Assembly (NCBI GenBank): GCA_947496535.1
Contig: CANMDE010000010.1
Location: forward strand, 1-64,000
Direction: 5' to 3'
Source of the DNA: an uncultured Paracoccaceae bacterium
GTDB lineage: Bacteria > Pseudomonadota > Alphaproteobacteria > Rhodobacterales > Rhodobacteraceae
DNA length: 64,000 bases
Shown: one piece after another, positions 35,597 to 44,152 of the stretch
Position numbering within the stretch: position 1 is the first letter of the stretch
How the letters are laid out: each line of letters begins with the position of its first letter
Position numbers and translations under genes: made by a program
The notes under the pieces: generated by a model
Told to the model about the DNA's origin: nothing
Database searches by the model: none
What the model saw: the letters and a program-made list of their open reading frames with translations, nothing else

Positions 35597-35790
35597 CCGG
35601 TGCATGGCTGGTCTCCTGGCTCACGGGTCGATGCACCTTGTTGCCTTCCCAGGTTGCCCCAGTGGCGTTGTCACAAAGCGCTCTCCGCATACAGTCGCGG
35701 GGGCGGCTGCGGCTTGGGCCTCTGATTTGGATCAGCCCGTCCACATTCCCATTTCATCCCCTGATGCTTGGCATCGTTGGGGAACCATAC
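35597..35790 (-). promoter_or_regulatory. Cobalamin (B12) riboswitch
   Basis: On the minus strand the leader of hupE contains the core elements of the cobalamin aptamer in order: TGGTTCCC, GGGAATGTGG (about 35741-35750), GCCGCCCCCGCGACTGTATG (about 35690-35709) and the B12 box GCCAGGAGACC (about 35611-35622). Adenosylcobalamin binding should shut down expression of hupE and downstream genes. Between the aptamer and the start a G-run and a C-run (near 35555 and 35503) could pair as a terminator or block the ribosome site. End coordinates are approximate. Confidence 0.95.
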
Positions 35791-36040
35791 AAGACTTGTT
35801 GTGCGCCTTTGTCGCGGGGTGCGTCAAGATGGAATGCGACGTTTGCGGACCGCAGCGCGGCGTCATTTGCCCGGTAAGGAGCCTCCAGCAGGAGCATTTA
35901 TGGATAAAACACGCTTAGCTGACGCAATATCTTGTGGATAACGTGGCGGATCATGGCAGATGCGGGGTTTGGGGCGTTGACTCAATTGGTGCCGTGGGGT
36001 GATGCTTTATGTAATTGAGGAATCAGACAGGCAAGAATCA

Positions 36041-39000
36041 TTGCGCTTTAGCAAACTGCGACTGAACGGCTTCAAAAGCTTTGTCGACCCCACCGATCTG
36101 ATCATCGCCGATGGTTTGACGGGTGTTGTGGGGCCAAATGGCTGTGGCAAGTCCAATCTGCTGGAAGCTTTGCGCTGGGTGATGGGTGAAAACCGCCACA
36201 AGGCGATGCGCGGCGGCAGCATGGAAGATGTGATCTTTGCTGGTGCGTCAACCCGCCCCGCCCGCAATTTTGCCGAAGTGTCGCTGGTTATTGATAATGG
36301 CGAACGACTGGCGCCCGCCGCCTTTAACGACAATGATAATCTGGAAATCATCCGGCGTATCACGCGGGATGCTGGGTCTGCGTACAAGGTTGGGAGCAAG
36401 GATGTCCGCGCCCGCGACGTGCAGATGCTGTTTGCCGATGCCTCGACCGGTGCGCATTCACCTGCTCTTGTCAGGCAGGGGCAGATTTCAGAACTGATCA
36501 ACGCCAAACCCAAAGCCCGCCGTCGTATTCTGGAAGAGGCTGCGGGTATTTCCGGCCTCTACCAGCGCCGTCACGAAGCAGAGCTGAAGCTGAAAGGTGC
36601 CGAAACCAATCTGACGCGTGTCGATGATGTGGTTGAACAGTTGGCCGCGCAGTTGGGCCAACTGGCCCGGCAGGCCAAGCAAGCGGCGCGGTATCGTGAA
36701 ATTGGTGAGAAGCTGCGTAAAGCCGAAGGCATGCTGCTCTTCCGTCGCTGGAAAGAGGCGGATGAGGCGCTTTTGGCGGCGGCTGAACAGTTACGCGAAC
36801 GGACAACGGCGGCTGCGCAGGCAGAGAAGGCCGCGCGTGAGGCATCGAAAGGGCGTCAGGGTGCCGAAGAAGCTTTGCCATCATTGCGCGAGGAAGAGGC
36901 GATTGCCGCCGCTGTTTTGCAGCGGTTGCAGGTGCAACGCGACACATTGAAGGATCAGGAAGAACGTGCGCTTGAGATGATTGAGACGCTCCGCGCCCGG
37001 ATTGATCAGTTAAGTCGCGATATGGAACGCGAAAGCGGGCTGAACAAGGACGCTGGCGAGACGATTGAGCGTCTCGAATGGGAAGCCCGCGAAATCGGCA
37101 AGGCTGGCGAAGGCCATGAAAAGCGGTTGGAAGAGGCGCAGATCGCAGCGCGTGAGGCTGCGGGCGTCTTGCAGGAACGCGAGGCCGATCTGGCGCAGTT
37201 GACCGAAGACGTGGCGCGGTTGGCCGCGCGGCATCAATCGGCGCAGCGGCTGTTGGATGATAACCGTACGACCTTGGAAAAAAGTGAGGGCGAAGCGACA
37301 CGCGCGAAGGCGGCAGTCGCCGAGGCTGGGGCCGCTTTGGCGAAAGCCGAGGCTGATTTTGCTGCGGCTGGTGATGCCGAAAAGGCTGCGGTTGCAGCCG
37401 CTGAAGCGGCGGATGCAGCGCTTGTGGCGGCCGAGGCAGCGCGTGCTGAAACGCAGGCGCGGGAAAGCGACGCACGTGGCCGGCGGTCCGAGGCCGAAGG
37501 CGAGGCAAACGCGCTACGGGCTGAGGTGGCCGCTCTCGCGAAACTGGTCGAACGAGACACAGCCGAAGGCGGTCAAGTCCTTGATTTATTGCGCGTCCAG
37601 GGCGGTTATGAAAAGGCGCTGGGTGCGGCTCTGGCGGATGATTTGCGTGCGCCAGAGGTGGCTGCCGACGCAAAGTCCGGTTGGGCGTTGCTGCCCGGAT
37701 ATGCGGCACCACAGACCTTGCCCGATGGGGTCATGGCGCTGACGAATTACGTGACCGTGCCGGAGGTTCTGGCGCGGCGGATGTCCCAAGTTGGTCTTGT
37801 GGATGCTGCCGATGGGCCGCGCTTGCAGGCGGATCTGAAGCCGGGGCAACGGCTGGTTTCGGTTGAAGGCGATCTGTGGCGCTGGGACGGGTTCCGCGCA
37901 GGGGCTGAGGACGCGCCATCGGCTGCCGCTTTGCGTTTGCAGCAGTTGAACAGGCTGACAGAGCTTAAGCGGGATCTGGAAGAGGCGTCAGCAACCGCAG
38001 TTGGTGCGGCGCAGGCGCATGAGACGCTGACCGCGCTTTTGAAAGAGCAGACCGAAGCCGATCACGCAGCCCGTAACGCCCGCCGTGAAGCGGATCGTGC
38101 GGTGGCCGATGCCAACCGTGCGGCGAGCCGGGCAGAAGCAGACCGCAATTTGTCGAACGGCAAGCTCGAAAGCCTTGGGCTGGCGGTGAAGCGCCACGAA
38201 GAGGAGGCCATGAATGCCAGAAAGGCGTTAACAGAGGCTGAAAAGGCCGCGCGCGACCTGGGCGATCTGGATACGGCGCGTGCTTCGGTCGAGGACGTCA
38301 AGATGACGGTTGAGGCTGCGCGGATTACCATGATGTCGCGCCGGTCCGCCCATGACGAGGTGCGGCGCGAAGGTGAGCAGCGGCTGAAACGCAGTCAGGA
38401 AATCACCAAGGAAATCTCGGGCTGGAAGCACCGCTTGGAAACTGCCAACAAACGCACGGCGGAATTGGCCGAACGCAAGGAACAGTCTGAGGTTGAGCTT
38501 GCCGAGGCGACTGCGGCGCCAGAGGAAATCGCGGCCAAGCGGGCCGAACTTGCCGAAGCCATTGATGAAGCTGAAACGCGGCGCAAAGCCTCTGCCGATA
38601 AACTGGCCGAGGCCGAAAATGTCCTGCGCGACGCAGGCCATGTAGAGCGGGACGCCGAGCGTCTGGCGTCGGAGGCTCGCGAGGCGCGTGCACGGTCAGA
38701 GGCGCGATCAGATGCAGCGCGTGAGACCGTGGCCTATGCGGCCGAGCGGATCATGGAAGCGCAAGAGGTGACGCCGGATAAGCTCTTGGAAACGCTGGAT
38801 GTTGAGGTGGACAAGATGCCCGCATCCGATGTGATCGAGGGGCAGGTGAATGCCTTGAAACGCCAACGGGATTCGCTTGGCGCGGTCAATTTGCGGGCCG
38901 AGGAAGATGCCAAGGAGGTTCAGGTCGAGCACGACAGTCTGGTCTCTGAAAAGGCAGATCTTGAAGCCGCGATTGCGGCTTTGCGGTCGGGCATTGCCAG

Positions 39001-39496
39001 CCTGAATAAAGAAGGGCGCGAGCGGCTTTTGACCGCTTTTGAGCAGGTAAATGAAAACTTCGGGCTGCTCTTTACGCATCTGTTCGGCGGGGGTGAGGCA
39101 AAGCTGGTTCTGGTGGAGTCGGACGATCCGCTGGAGGCTGGTTTGGAGATCATGTGCCAGCCACCGGGCAAGAAGCTGAGCACGCTATCGCTGTTGTCCG
39201 GGGGTGAGCAGACGCTGACTGCCTTGGCCCTGATTTTCGCTGTTTTCTTGGCGAATCCGGCGCCGATCTGTGTGCTGGATGAGGTCGATGCGCCGCTGGA
39301 TGATGCCAACGTGACCCGCTTTTGCGACCTGCTGGATGAGATGACGCGGCGGACGGAAACGCGGTTCCTAATCATCACGCACCATGCCGTCACGATGAGC
39401 CGAATGGACAGGCTTTTTGGTGTCACGATGGGTGAACAGGGTGTGTCGCAATTGGTGTCTGTGGACCTCAAAAGGGCCGAGTCGCTGGTGGCCTGA
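36041..39496 (+). CDS. smc: Chromosome segregation protein SMC
   Basis: SMC forms the ring-shaped condensin with ScpA and ScpB that compacts and segregates the chromosome. The protein (about 1151 residues) has Walker A GPNGCGKSNLL near the N-terminus, long coiled coils rich in Ala, Glu and Arg, a hinge at about 515-640, a second coil, the ABC signature LLSGGEQTLTAL (about 1048) and Walker B ICVLDEVDAPLDDANV. TTG at 36041 is preferred because RFSKLRLNGFKSF is the family's usual N-terminus. A GTG/ATG pair at 35999-36004 would add 13-14 odd residues and lacks a ribosome site. It interrupts the cobalamin genes on the opposite strand. Confidence 0.95.
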   Translation: MRFSKLRLNGFKSFVDPTDLIIADGLTGVVGPNGCGKSNLLEALRWVMGENRHKAMRGGSMEDVIFAGASTRPARNFAEVSLVIDNGERLAPAAFNDNDNLEIIRRITRDAGSAYKVGSKDVRARDVQMLFADASTGAHSPALVRQGQISELINAKPKARRRILEEAAGISGLYQRRHEAELKLKGAETNLTRVDDVVEQLAAQLGQLARQAKQAARYREIGEKLRKAEGMLLFRRWKEADEALLAAAEQLRERTTAAAQAEKAAREASKGRQGAEEALPSLREEEAIAAAVLQRLQVQRDTLKDQEERALEMIETLRARIDQLSRDMERESGLNKDAGETIERLEWEAREIGKAGEGHEKRLEEAQIAAREAAGVLQEREADLAQLTEDVARLAARHQSAQRLLDDNRTTLEKSEGEATRAKAAVAEAGAALAKAEADFAAAGDAEKAAVAAAEAADAALVAAEAARAETQARESDARGRRSEAEGEANALRAEVAALAKLVERDTAEGGQVLDLLRVQGGYEKALGAALADDLRAPEVAADAKSGWALLPGYAAPQTLPDGVMALTNYVTVPEVLARRMSQVGLVDAADGPRLQADLKPGQRLVSVEGDLWRWDGFRAGAEDAPSAAALRLQQLNRLTELKRDLEEASATAVGAAQAHETLTALLKEQTEADHAARNARREADRAVADANRAASRAEADRNLSNGKLESLGLAVKRHEEEAMNARKALTEAEKAARDLGDLDTARASVEDVKMTVEAARITMMSRRSAHDEVRREGEQRLKRSQEITKEISGWKHRLETANKRTAELAERKEQSEVELAEATAAPEEIAAKRAELAEAIDEAETRRKASADKLAEAENVLRDAGHVERDAERLASEAREARARSEARSDAARETVAYAAERIMEAQEVTPDKLLETLDVEVDKMPASDVIEGQVNALKRQRDSLGAVNLRAEEDAKEVQVEHDSLVSEKADLEAAIAALRSGIASLNKEGRERLLTAFEQVNENFGLLFTHLFGGGEAKLVLVESDDPLEAGLEIMCQPPGKKLSTLSLLSGGEQTLTALALIFAVFLANPAPICVLDEVDAPLDDANVTRFCDLLDEMTRRTETRFLIITHHAVTMSRMDRLFGVTMGEQGVSQLVSVDLKRAESLVA

Positions 39497-39574
39497 AACG
39501 GTCGGACAAGCGTCGGCAAAACGTCGGGCACGGTCGCGCGAAAGATTTACCATTGCTTTATCTGTTGCAACGAA

Positions 39575-39608
39575 ATTTGGCCGGCCTTTGTTCGAAGACC
39601 GGCCAAAT
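39575..39608. terminator. Bidirectional hairpin between smc and the secreted-protein gene
   Basis: ATTTGGCCGG at 39575-39584 pairs perfectly with its complement at 39599-39608 across a 14-base loop. It lies 78 bases after the smc stop and 15 bases beyond the stop of the convergent gene at 39624, the right place for a shared terminator. No long T-run follows on either side. Confidence 0.65.
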
Positions 39609-39623
39609 CTGCGGGGGAGTGGA

Positions 39624-39959
39624 TTAGAAGCGGTCGACTTCGTACTGTCGCTCTGCGACGACTTGACCGTCAACTTTCAGAATCGCGATCACGTCCTGCG
39701 ATGGTGGCTTGCCAAGGTTGATGCGGACATTTGAGTTCGCACCGGCATTTACGGATTTGGCACCCAGAAGTGCGCCAGCTTCGCCGCGGGTGTAATCGTA
39801 AATTTCAACAACGCCGGCACCTTCTGCGCGGACTGTGCCGAGTTCAGCGATTGAGCTATCATCCAGACGGTCGCTGAACATGAAGTAGCTGTCGGCGGAA
39901 GCTGCTGATGCGGTGACTGCGACAGTGGCGGCGGCGAGTACGATTGCTTTGATAGACAT
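39624..39959 (-). CDS. Small secreted beta-rich protein
   Basis: The 111-residue precursor has a clear signal peptide (MSIKAIVLAAATVAVTASA, cleavage probably ASA/DS) and an 88-residue mature part that looks like alternating strands (VVEIYDYTRGEAG, NVRINLGKPPSQDVIAILK). It contains no cysteine and is probably a periplasmic or secreted beta-sandwich protein. Conserved-looking but unrecognised; I cannot assign a function. It stands alone, convergent with smc. Confidence 0.7.
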   Translation of the reverse strand: MSIKAIVLAAATVAVTASAASADSYFMFSDRLDDSSIAELGTVRAEGAGVVEIYDYTRGEAGALLGAKSVNAGANSNVRINLGKPPSQDVIAILKVDGQVVAERQYEVDRF

Positions 39960-40332
39960 GATATTTACCTTTCAGGTTTGTGTTGTAGTTCGGCGGGTTT
40001 GCCGTGTTTCGATGAGATGAAGATCGGCCTAAAAACCGTCTGGCGGTAGGCCCGGCCCGATCACGAAAAACGTGAAATGCGTGATGTCGATTGTGTATTG
40101 ACCCGCGGTAAATCAGGGCATTTCCGCAGTTCTGTGCACTAGCGCGCAATGAATTTTGCATCACTGCGCGAGTGGTTGCTGATTTGGCCCGATTTTCTTT
40201 TCAACCGTTCACAGGTTTCAAGCATACCCAAAACCGTGATCAACGAATGTTTTCAAACCTTCGCGGGTCTGTGAGTGAAATGAAACGAAAACAGGTGCTT
40301 AGTCGGCTGATATCGCGCCCTTGGAGAAAGAA

Positions 40333-40407
40333 TCAGCCGCCCATCTGCCCTTTCCACATCGATCCATCGAGGGGGAGCGCGTGGATGTAGAGCAGGCCCA
40401 GATCCAT
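40333..40407 (-). pseudogene. Truncated alpha/beta-hydrolase N-terminus
   Basis: Nine bases after the cobD stop a 24-residue frame reads MDLGLLYIHALPLDGSMWKG followed by four residues and a stop. This matches the start of alpha/beta-hydrolase proteins (a strand, then HALPLDGSMW as the oxyanion-hole loop). The rest of such a protein (about 200 residues more) is missing, and the following 330 bases give no good continuation in any frame. It is probably a decayed third gene of the cobC-cobD operon. Confidence 0.5.
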
Positions 40408-40416
40408 CTTTGTCGC

Positions 40417-41322
40417 TTACGCCCCGAAGATCGCAAAAATCAATGCGAATGCAAAGACGGTCCCCCAGACTTTCCACAGCACTTGAACGGTGTTGTCGAT
40501 ATCCTCTGCGCTGACATTCCGTTTCCCGCCCGTATTCACGAACGGAAATTCCTGCATCTGCCCGTCATAGCTGCGCGGACCGCTAAGTGCGATGTTAAGG
40601 CCGTGCGCCATAGCCGCCTCTGGCCAGCCTGCATTTGGGGATCGGTGTCGCACCGCGTCTTGCTTGATGGTGCGGAAACTGGCCCGGTGTGGCGTCACTG
40701 CCCAGATCAGCGCGGCAGTGATCCGCGCGGGCAGCAGGTTGAGCAGGTCGTCAAAGCGTGCCGCGGCCCAACCGAATTCTGCGTGCCGTGGTGTCTTGTA
40801 ACCGATCATGCTGTCTGCGGTGTTGGTGATCTTGTAGATCAAAAGCCCTGGCAGTCCCGCGACCACGAACCAGAAAATCGGCGCGATGACCCCGTCGGAC
40901 AGGTTTTCGGCGGCACTTTCTATGGCGGAGCGGGCGACCGCGGCAGCGTCCATATCCCGTGTGTCACGCCCCACGATCATTGCCACGCTGCGTTTCCCGT
41001 CACCCAGGGACAGGCGCAATGCGTCGGCAACAGCGCCTACATGCTGGACCAGCGATTTTTGCGCGAGCAGTATGGCGAGGATAATGACATCGATGACCGG
41101 GCCGGGAAAGGCTTGGGCGATCCACCCAGCGACCCACGCGCCGAGGCACAGCGCGATCATCAGCAAAGCACCCTTGGCCCGCCGCTGGTCGCCTTCATTG
41201 AAATGCTTGTCGCACCACCCAATCAGTCGTCCCATCAGGACTGCGGGGTGTTGGACGCGGTTCCACAGCCATTTCGGCTCTCCGAACGCTGCATCCAGCG
41301 CCATGGCAGCCGACAGGATCAC
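40417..41322 (-). CDS. cobD: Adenosylcobinamide-phosphate synthase CobD/CbiB
   Basis: This integral membrane enzyme attaches (R)-1-amino-2-propanol phosphate (or threonine-phosphate-derived aminopropanol) to adenosylcobyric acid. The 301-residue protein has the expected motifs HPAVLMGRLIGWCDK, SAIESAAENLSDGVIAPIFW and ITNTADSMIGYK, with about five membrane helices. The start is GTG at 41322, which overlaps the stop of cobC (GTGA), giving the usual N-terminus MILSAAMALDAAFGEP. An open frame extends to 41346 but would overlap cobC further. It is coupled to cobC, which makes its substrate. Confidence 0.94.
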   Translation of the reverse strand: MILSAAMALDAAFGEPKWLWNRVQHPAVLMGRLIGWCDKHFNEGDQRRAKGALLMIALCLGAWVAGWIAQAFPGPVIDVIILAILLAQKSLVQHVGAVADALRLSLGDGKRSVAMIVGRDTRDMDAAAVARSAIESAAENLSDGVIAPIFWFVVAGLPGLLIYKITNTADSMIGYKTPRHAEFGWAAARFDDLLNLLPARITAALIWAVTPHRASFRTIKQDAVRHRSPNAGWPEAAMAHGLNIALSGPRSYDGQMQEFPFVNTGGKRNVSAEDIDNTVQVLWKVWGTVFAFALIFAIFGA

Positions 41323-42254
41323 AGGGCCGCCTTTAGCTGATCCCACCGGTCGGGATGCGGCAGGCCCAGACGCAGCCAGTCCGGGGCGTATGGGAAAACG
41401 CGCGACCAGACGTGGCCTTGCGCCAGTTGATGCTGGACGTCTTTGGCGTGGCGTACTTCGTATAGGCGAAACAGGATTGTCCCCCCCACGACCTCGGCTC
41501 CTTTATCGGTCATCAACTGGTCGAGCTGTTTGGTGTCGTCTTGCAGCCGGGCGCGTGTTTCATCGGCCCAATGCGGATCGGCCAATGCTTCGGCACCGAT
41601 AGACAGCGCGGGGCCAGACACCTGCCAAGGCCCTACCATGTCAGTCAGCTGGGCGATGATCGCGGGATCACCAATCGCAAAGCCAAGGCGCAGACCGGCC
41701 AGCCCCCAGAACTTGCCAAAACTCTTGAGGATGATTGTGCCCGGTCGGCTGGCCAGATGGACCAGTGATATCTCGGGGGCGACGTCACAAAAGCTCTCAT
41801 CGATGATGGTCAGCGGGGCGGTCAGTTGATCCTCGGTCCAGATCAGCCCATCGGGATTGTTGGGATGGACAGCGACAATGGCGTCGGCGGGCTTATCTGT
41901 CATTGTCCAACCGGCTGCCTGAAAGGCTGCGCCGTGCTCATTATATGTTGGGCCGGGGATGCAGACTTGACCGGTTGCCCTGACGCGGGGCAGAGCCGCG
42001 ATAAGGGCGGACGCGCCGGTGGCCGCGATGATCTGCGCCTCATCCGGGACATTCCAGAAGTTGCGTGCGCGGGATAGCAGCCTGTCGAATGCATTTTTAT
42101 CAGGGAGTGCGGTCCAGGCGTCTGCAGGCAGCGTGGGCATCGGGTAGGGGACCGGGTTGATTCCGGTGGATAGGTCAAGCCAGTCGGGTCGCGACCCGCC
42201 GTATCTTGCAATTGCGGCATCCAGACCGCCGCCATGGTCGCGTGCAGGAATCAT
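41319..42254 (-). CDS. cobC: Threonine-phosphate decarboxylase-like CobC
   Basis: The 311-residue PLP aminotransferase-fold protein resembles CobC/CobD(Sal), which makes aminopropanol phosphate for the cobalamin nucleotide loop. It begins DHGGGLDAAIARYGG, has WLDLSTGINPVPYP (typical of CobC), NPNNPDG as VHPNNPDGLIW, and the PLP Lys in LKSFGKFWGLAGLRLG. The start at 42254 gives the standard N-terminus and overlaps the DUF1636 stop by ATGA. Operon order DUF1636-cobC-cobD suggests sequential use. Confidence 0.93.
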   Translation of the reverse strand: MIPARDHGGGLDAAIARYGGSRPDWLDLSTGINPVPYPMPTLPADAWTALPDKNAFDRLLSRARNFWNVPDEAQIIAATGASALIAALPRVRATGQVCIPGPTYNEHGAAFQAAGWTMTDKPADAIVAVHPNNPDGLIWTEDQLTAPLTIIDESFCDVAPEISLVHLASRPGTIILKSFGKFWGLAGLRLGFAIGDPAIIAQLTDMVGPWQVSGPALSIGAEALADPHWADETRARLQDDTKQLDQLMTDKGAEVVGGTILFRLYEVRHAKDVQHQLAQGHVWSRVFPYAPDWLRLGLPHPDRWDQLKAAL

Positions 42255-42625
42255 GTATCTTTGGGAAGAGGCGGGTGCCGCGTGACGAAATGGCCTTTGA
42301 TGGCTTGCGGCCATTCCCGATATGGCACCTGGCCCGTTTCACTTTGGTTATGGGCCATGGCGTAGGCCACGATACCAGCGGCCGCATCTTGCGTGGGCTC
42401 GAACGATCCAATCGTGTAGGCCAGTTTCCCGTCTGCCTGAACGGCGACATTGCAGGAATTCTGGCAGCCCATCAGGCAGGACACACGGCGGGTTTTGACC
42501 CCGGACAACCCTGTGGCAGTCGCCTCAATCAGGGCCGCAAACTCTTCGCCATCTGTTTGCTCCATTTCGCTTTGATCCCAGCCTTCGCGCTTGCAGGTAT
42601 CACAGATGGTTATCCAGGTTGTCAT
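42251..42625 (-). CDS. DUF1636 [2Fe-2S] ferredoxin-like protein
   Basis: The 124-residue protein fits DUF1636, a thioredoxin-like ferredoxin family common in cobalamin gene clusters of alphaproteobacteria. It has cysteines in ITICDTCKREGW and RRVSCLMGCQNSCNVAV, arranged like those of thioredoxin-fold [2Fe-2S] ferredoxins. It may donate electrons to an oxidoreductase step of aerobic B12 synthesis or sense metals; neither is shown. The start at 42625 has GAGG 8 bases upstream. It heads the cobC-cobD operon by overlapping start and stop. Confidence 0.85.
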   Translation of the reverse strand: MTTWITICDTCKREGWDQSEMEQTDGEEFAALIEATATGLSGVKTRRVSCLMGCQNSCNVAVQADGKLAYTIGSFEPTQDAAAGIVAYAMAHNQSETGQVPYREWPQAIKGHFVTRHPPLPKDT

Positions 42626-42726
42626 CTCGTATGCCTCATTTTGGATCGCTTTTTCAGGCGGATTATTGCCGGTTTGACAGGAAGGTTGAGCAGTATCCTG
42701 TCCTTTTAGAAAGGTGAAGTTCTGCG

Positions 42727-42741
42727 TTAACACTTCGTTAG
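42727..42741. promoter_or_regulatory. Possible CtrA half-matched site
   Basis: TTAA-CACTTCG-TTAG is one base from the alphaproteobacterial CtrA consensus TTAA-N7-TTAA. It lies 82-96 bases before the receiver-domain gene and 102 bases before the DUF1636 gene. A very similar sequence with a perfect match lies at 46341-46355 (both read GCGTTAACACTT). Confidence 0.4.
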
Positions 42742-42822
42742 GAATTTGAGCAGACAGGTGGTCATACGAGTTCGATTTACCTTTTGTTCACGATTATCCG
42801 AGTTAGAAGATATGGAGACAAC

Positions 42823-43197
42823 ATGCGTGTCCTAATTGTTCAGAGCAACACCAATCTTGGTGGTTTGTGGAAGCGTCATCTTGATCGACTGAATGCAGAA
42901 GTCATTCATGTCGAAACCGGGGCGCAAGCCTTGATAGAACTGGAAGAGCACCGCTTCGACGTCATCGTACTTGATCTGGTTCTGAGCGAAGGCAGCGCAT
43001 TGACCGTCGCCGATCTGGCCCAATTCCGTCAGCCGGACGCGAATATTGTCTTTGTGACTGATACGACCTTCTTTTCCGATGGGTCGATCTTTTCGCACAG
43101 CGCCAATGCCCGTGCGTTTATCGAATCGCACACCCCACCGCAGGACCTGGCCGCGATTGTTCACCACTATGGGACACAGCATCCCGCACGTGCTTAG
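42823..43197 (+). CDS. Atypical response-regulator receiver protein
   Basis: The 124-residue stand-alone protein has the receiver fold: MRVLIVQSN at strand 1, VIVLDLVLSEG around the phosphoacceptor Asp (about residue 51), and NIVFVTDTTFF at strand 4. However, the acidic pair after strand 1 is replaced by Gln-Ser, and the conserved Lys-Pro after strand 5 is replaced (AFIESHTPP). This suggests weak or no phosphorylation, so it may be a pseudo-receiver acting by protein contact. GGAG precedes the ATG. The 3' end overlaps the convergent GST gene by 80 bases, and a CtrA-like site lies upstream. Confidence 0.82.
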   Translation: MRVLIVQSNTNLGGLWKRHLDRLNAEVIHVETGAQALIELEEHRFDVIVLDLVLSEGSALTVADLAQFRQPDANIVFVTDTTFFSDGSIFSHSANARAFIESHTPPQDLAAIVHHYGTQHPARA

Positions 43198-44152
43198 CGT
43201 CCCAATCGATCTGCGGATTGATCGGGATGATCCTATGCGGATTGATGCTGTCATGGCTGTAGTGATAGTGCCGCACGATATGATTCATATTCACCGTCTC
43301 GGCCACGCCCGGCCACTGATATAGCTCGCGCGTGAACCCCATCAGATTGGGGTAGTCGATGATCCGCTTGCGGTTACATTTGAAATGCTGGTGATAGACC
43401 ATGTCAAAACGGATCAGGGTCGTCCAAAGCCGCCAATCTGCCTCGGTCATCCGGTCGCCCATCAGGTATCGGTTTCCGCTGAGCCGGTCTTCCAACCAGT
43501 CGAGGGTTTCGAACAGCGGGTGGACGGCGGCGTCATAGGCCTCTTGCGTGGTGGCGAAACCGGATTTGTAGACCCCGTTGTTGACCGTGTCGTAGATGCG
43601 GTCGTTCACAGGCGCGATGGCGTCGCGCAGCTCTTCGGGCCAGTAGTCATCTGTGTTTCCGGTGATCCCATTGAAGGCCGTATTGAACATACGGATGATT
43701 TCAGAGGATTCGTTTGAGACAATAGTCTGCCGTTCTTTGTCCCAAAGGATCGGCACGGTCACCCGGCCCGAGATTTTGGGATCGGCCTTGAGATAGATAT
43801 CACGTGCATAGGCCAGCCCGTAAAGCGTGTCGCCAGTGGCGCCATGATCATCTGTCTCGAAGGTCCAGCCCTCAGACAGCATGTCGGGATGCACGGCGGA
43901 AATGCTGATATGATCCGACAGCCCCTTGATCGCGCGGAAGACCAGCGTTCGGTGAGCCCATGGGCAGGCATAGGAGACATAAAGATGATAGCGCCCGCTT
44001 TCAGCTTTGAAGCCATCCGTCCCCGACGGCCCGGCGGACCCATCGGCAGTAATCCAGTTGCGGAACTTGGCGGTCGTGCGTTTGAACGCCCCGCCGGTGG
44101 TCTTTGTGTCGTACCAAACGTCGTGCCAGTTGCCGTCAACCAGTTGGCCCAT
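43118..44152 (-). CDS. Glutathionyl-hydroquinone reductase (Xi-class GST)
   Basis: The 344-residue protein matches the YqjG/PcpF/ECM4 family, which removes glutathione from glutathionyl-hydroquinones. The nucleophile Cys63 lies in YACPWAHRTL, followed by HISISAVHPDM, KDKERGTIVSNESSEIIRM-like VSNESSEIIRMFNTAF, and a C-terminal helical domain with YNxHFK-like YHQHFKCNRKRI. The last 20 residues after DAKHVRDA look like an extension beyond the usual family end and overlap the receiver gene, which may indicate a lost stop codon. Confidence 0.92.
   Translation of the reverse strand: MGQLVDGNWHDVWYDTKTTGGAFKRTTAKFRNWITADGSAGPSGTDGFKAESGRYHLYVSYACPWAHRTLVFRAIKGLSDHISISAVHPDMLSEGWTFETDDHGATGDTLYGLAYARDIYLKADPKISGRVTVPILWDKERQTIVSNESSEIIRMFNTAFNGITGNTDDYWPEELRDAIAPVNDRIYDTVNNGVYKSGFATTQEAYDAAVHPLFETLDWLEDRLSGNRYLMGDRMTEADWRLWTTLIRFDMVYHQHFKCNRKRIIDYPNLMGFTRELYQWPGVAETVNMNHIVRHYHYSHDSINPHRIIPINPQIDWDAKHVRDAVSHSGEQSRPGPAVGCAIR

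Noticed and set aside
35893..35940. A 13-codon frame with AGGAG site ahead of smc as a leader peptide
   Set aside because: Too short for support and lacking any regulatory codon run or attenuator hairpin.
35933..35941. TGTGGATAA, an exact DnaA box between the riboswitch and smc, considered as part of an origin
   Set aside because: Only one clear box, no AT-rich unwinding region or cluster of boxes, and no dnaA, hemE or parAB genes nearby.
36498..37712. A 404-codon open frame antisense to smc
   Set aside because: It mirrors the high-G+C, Ala-rich coiled-coil codons of smc and its product is Pro/Arg-rich low-complexity sequence without a family match.
40321..41340. A 339-codon open frame antisense to cobD
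   Set aside because: cobD is strongly supported by motif and operon overlap; the antisense product shows no domain.
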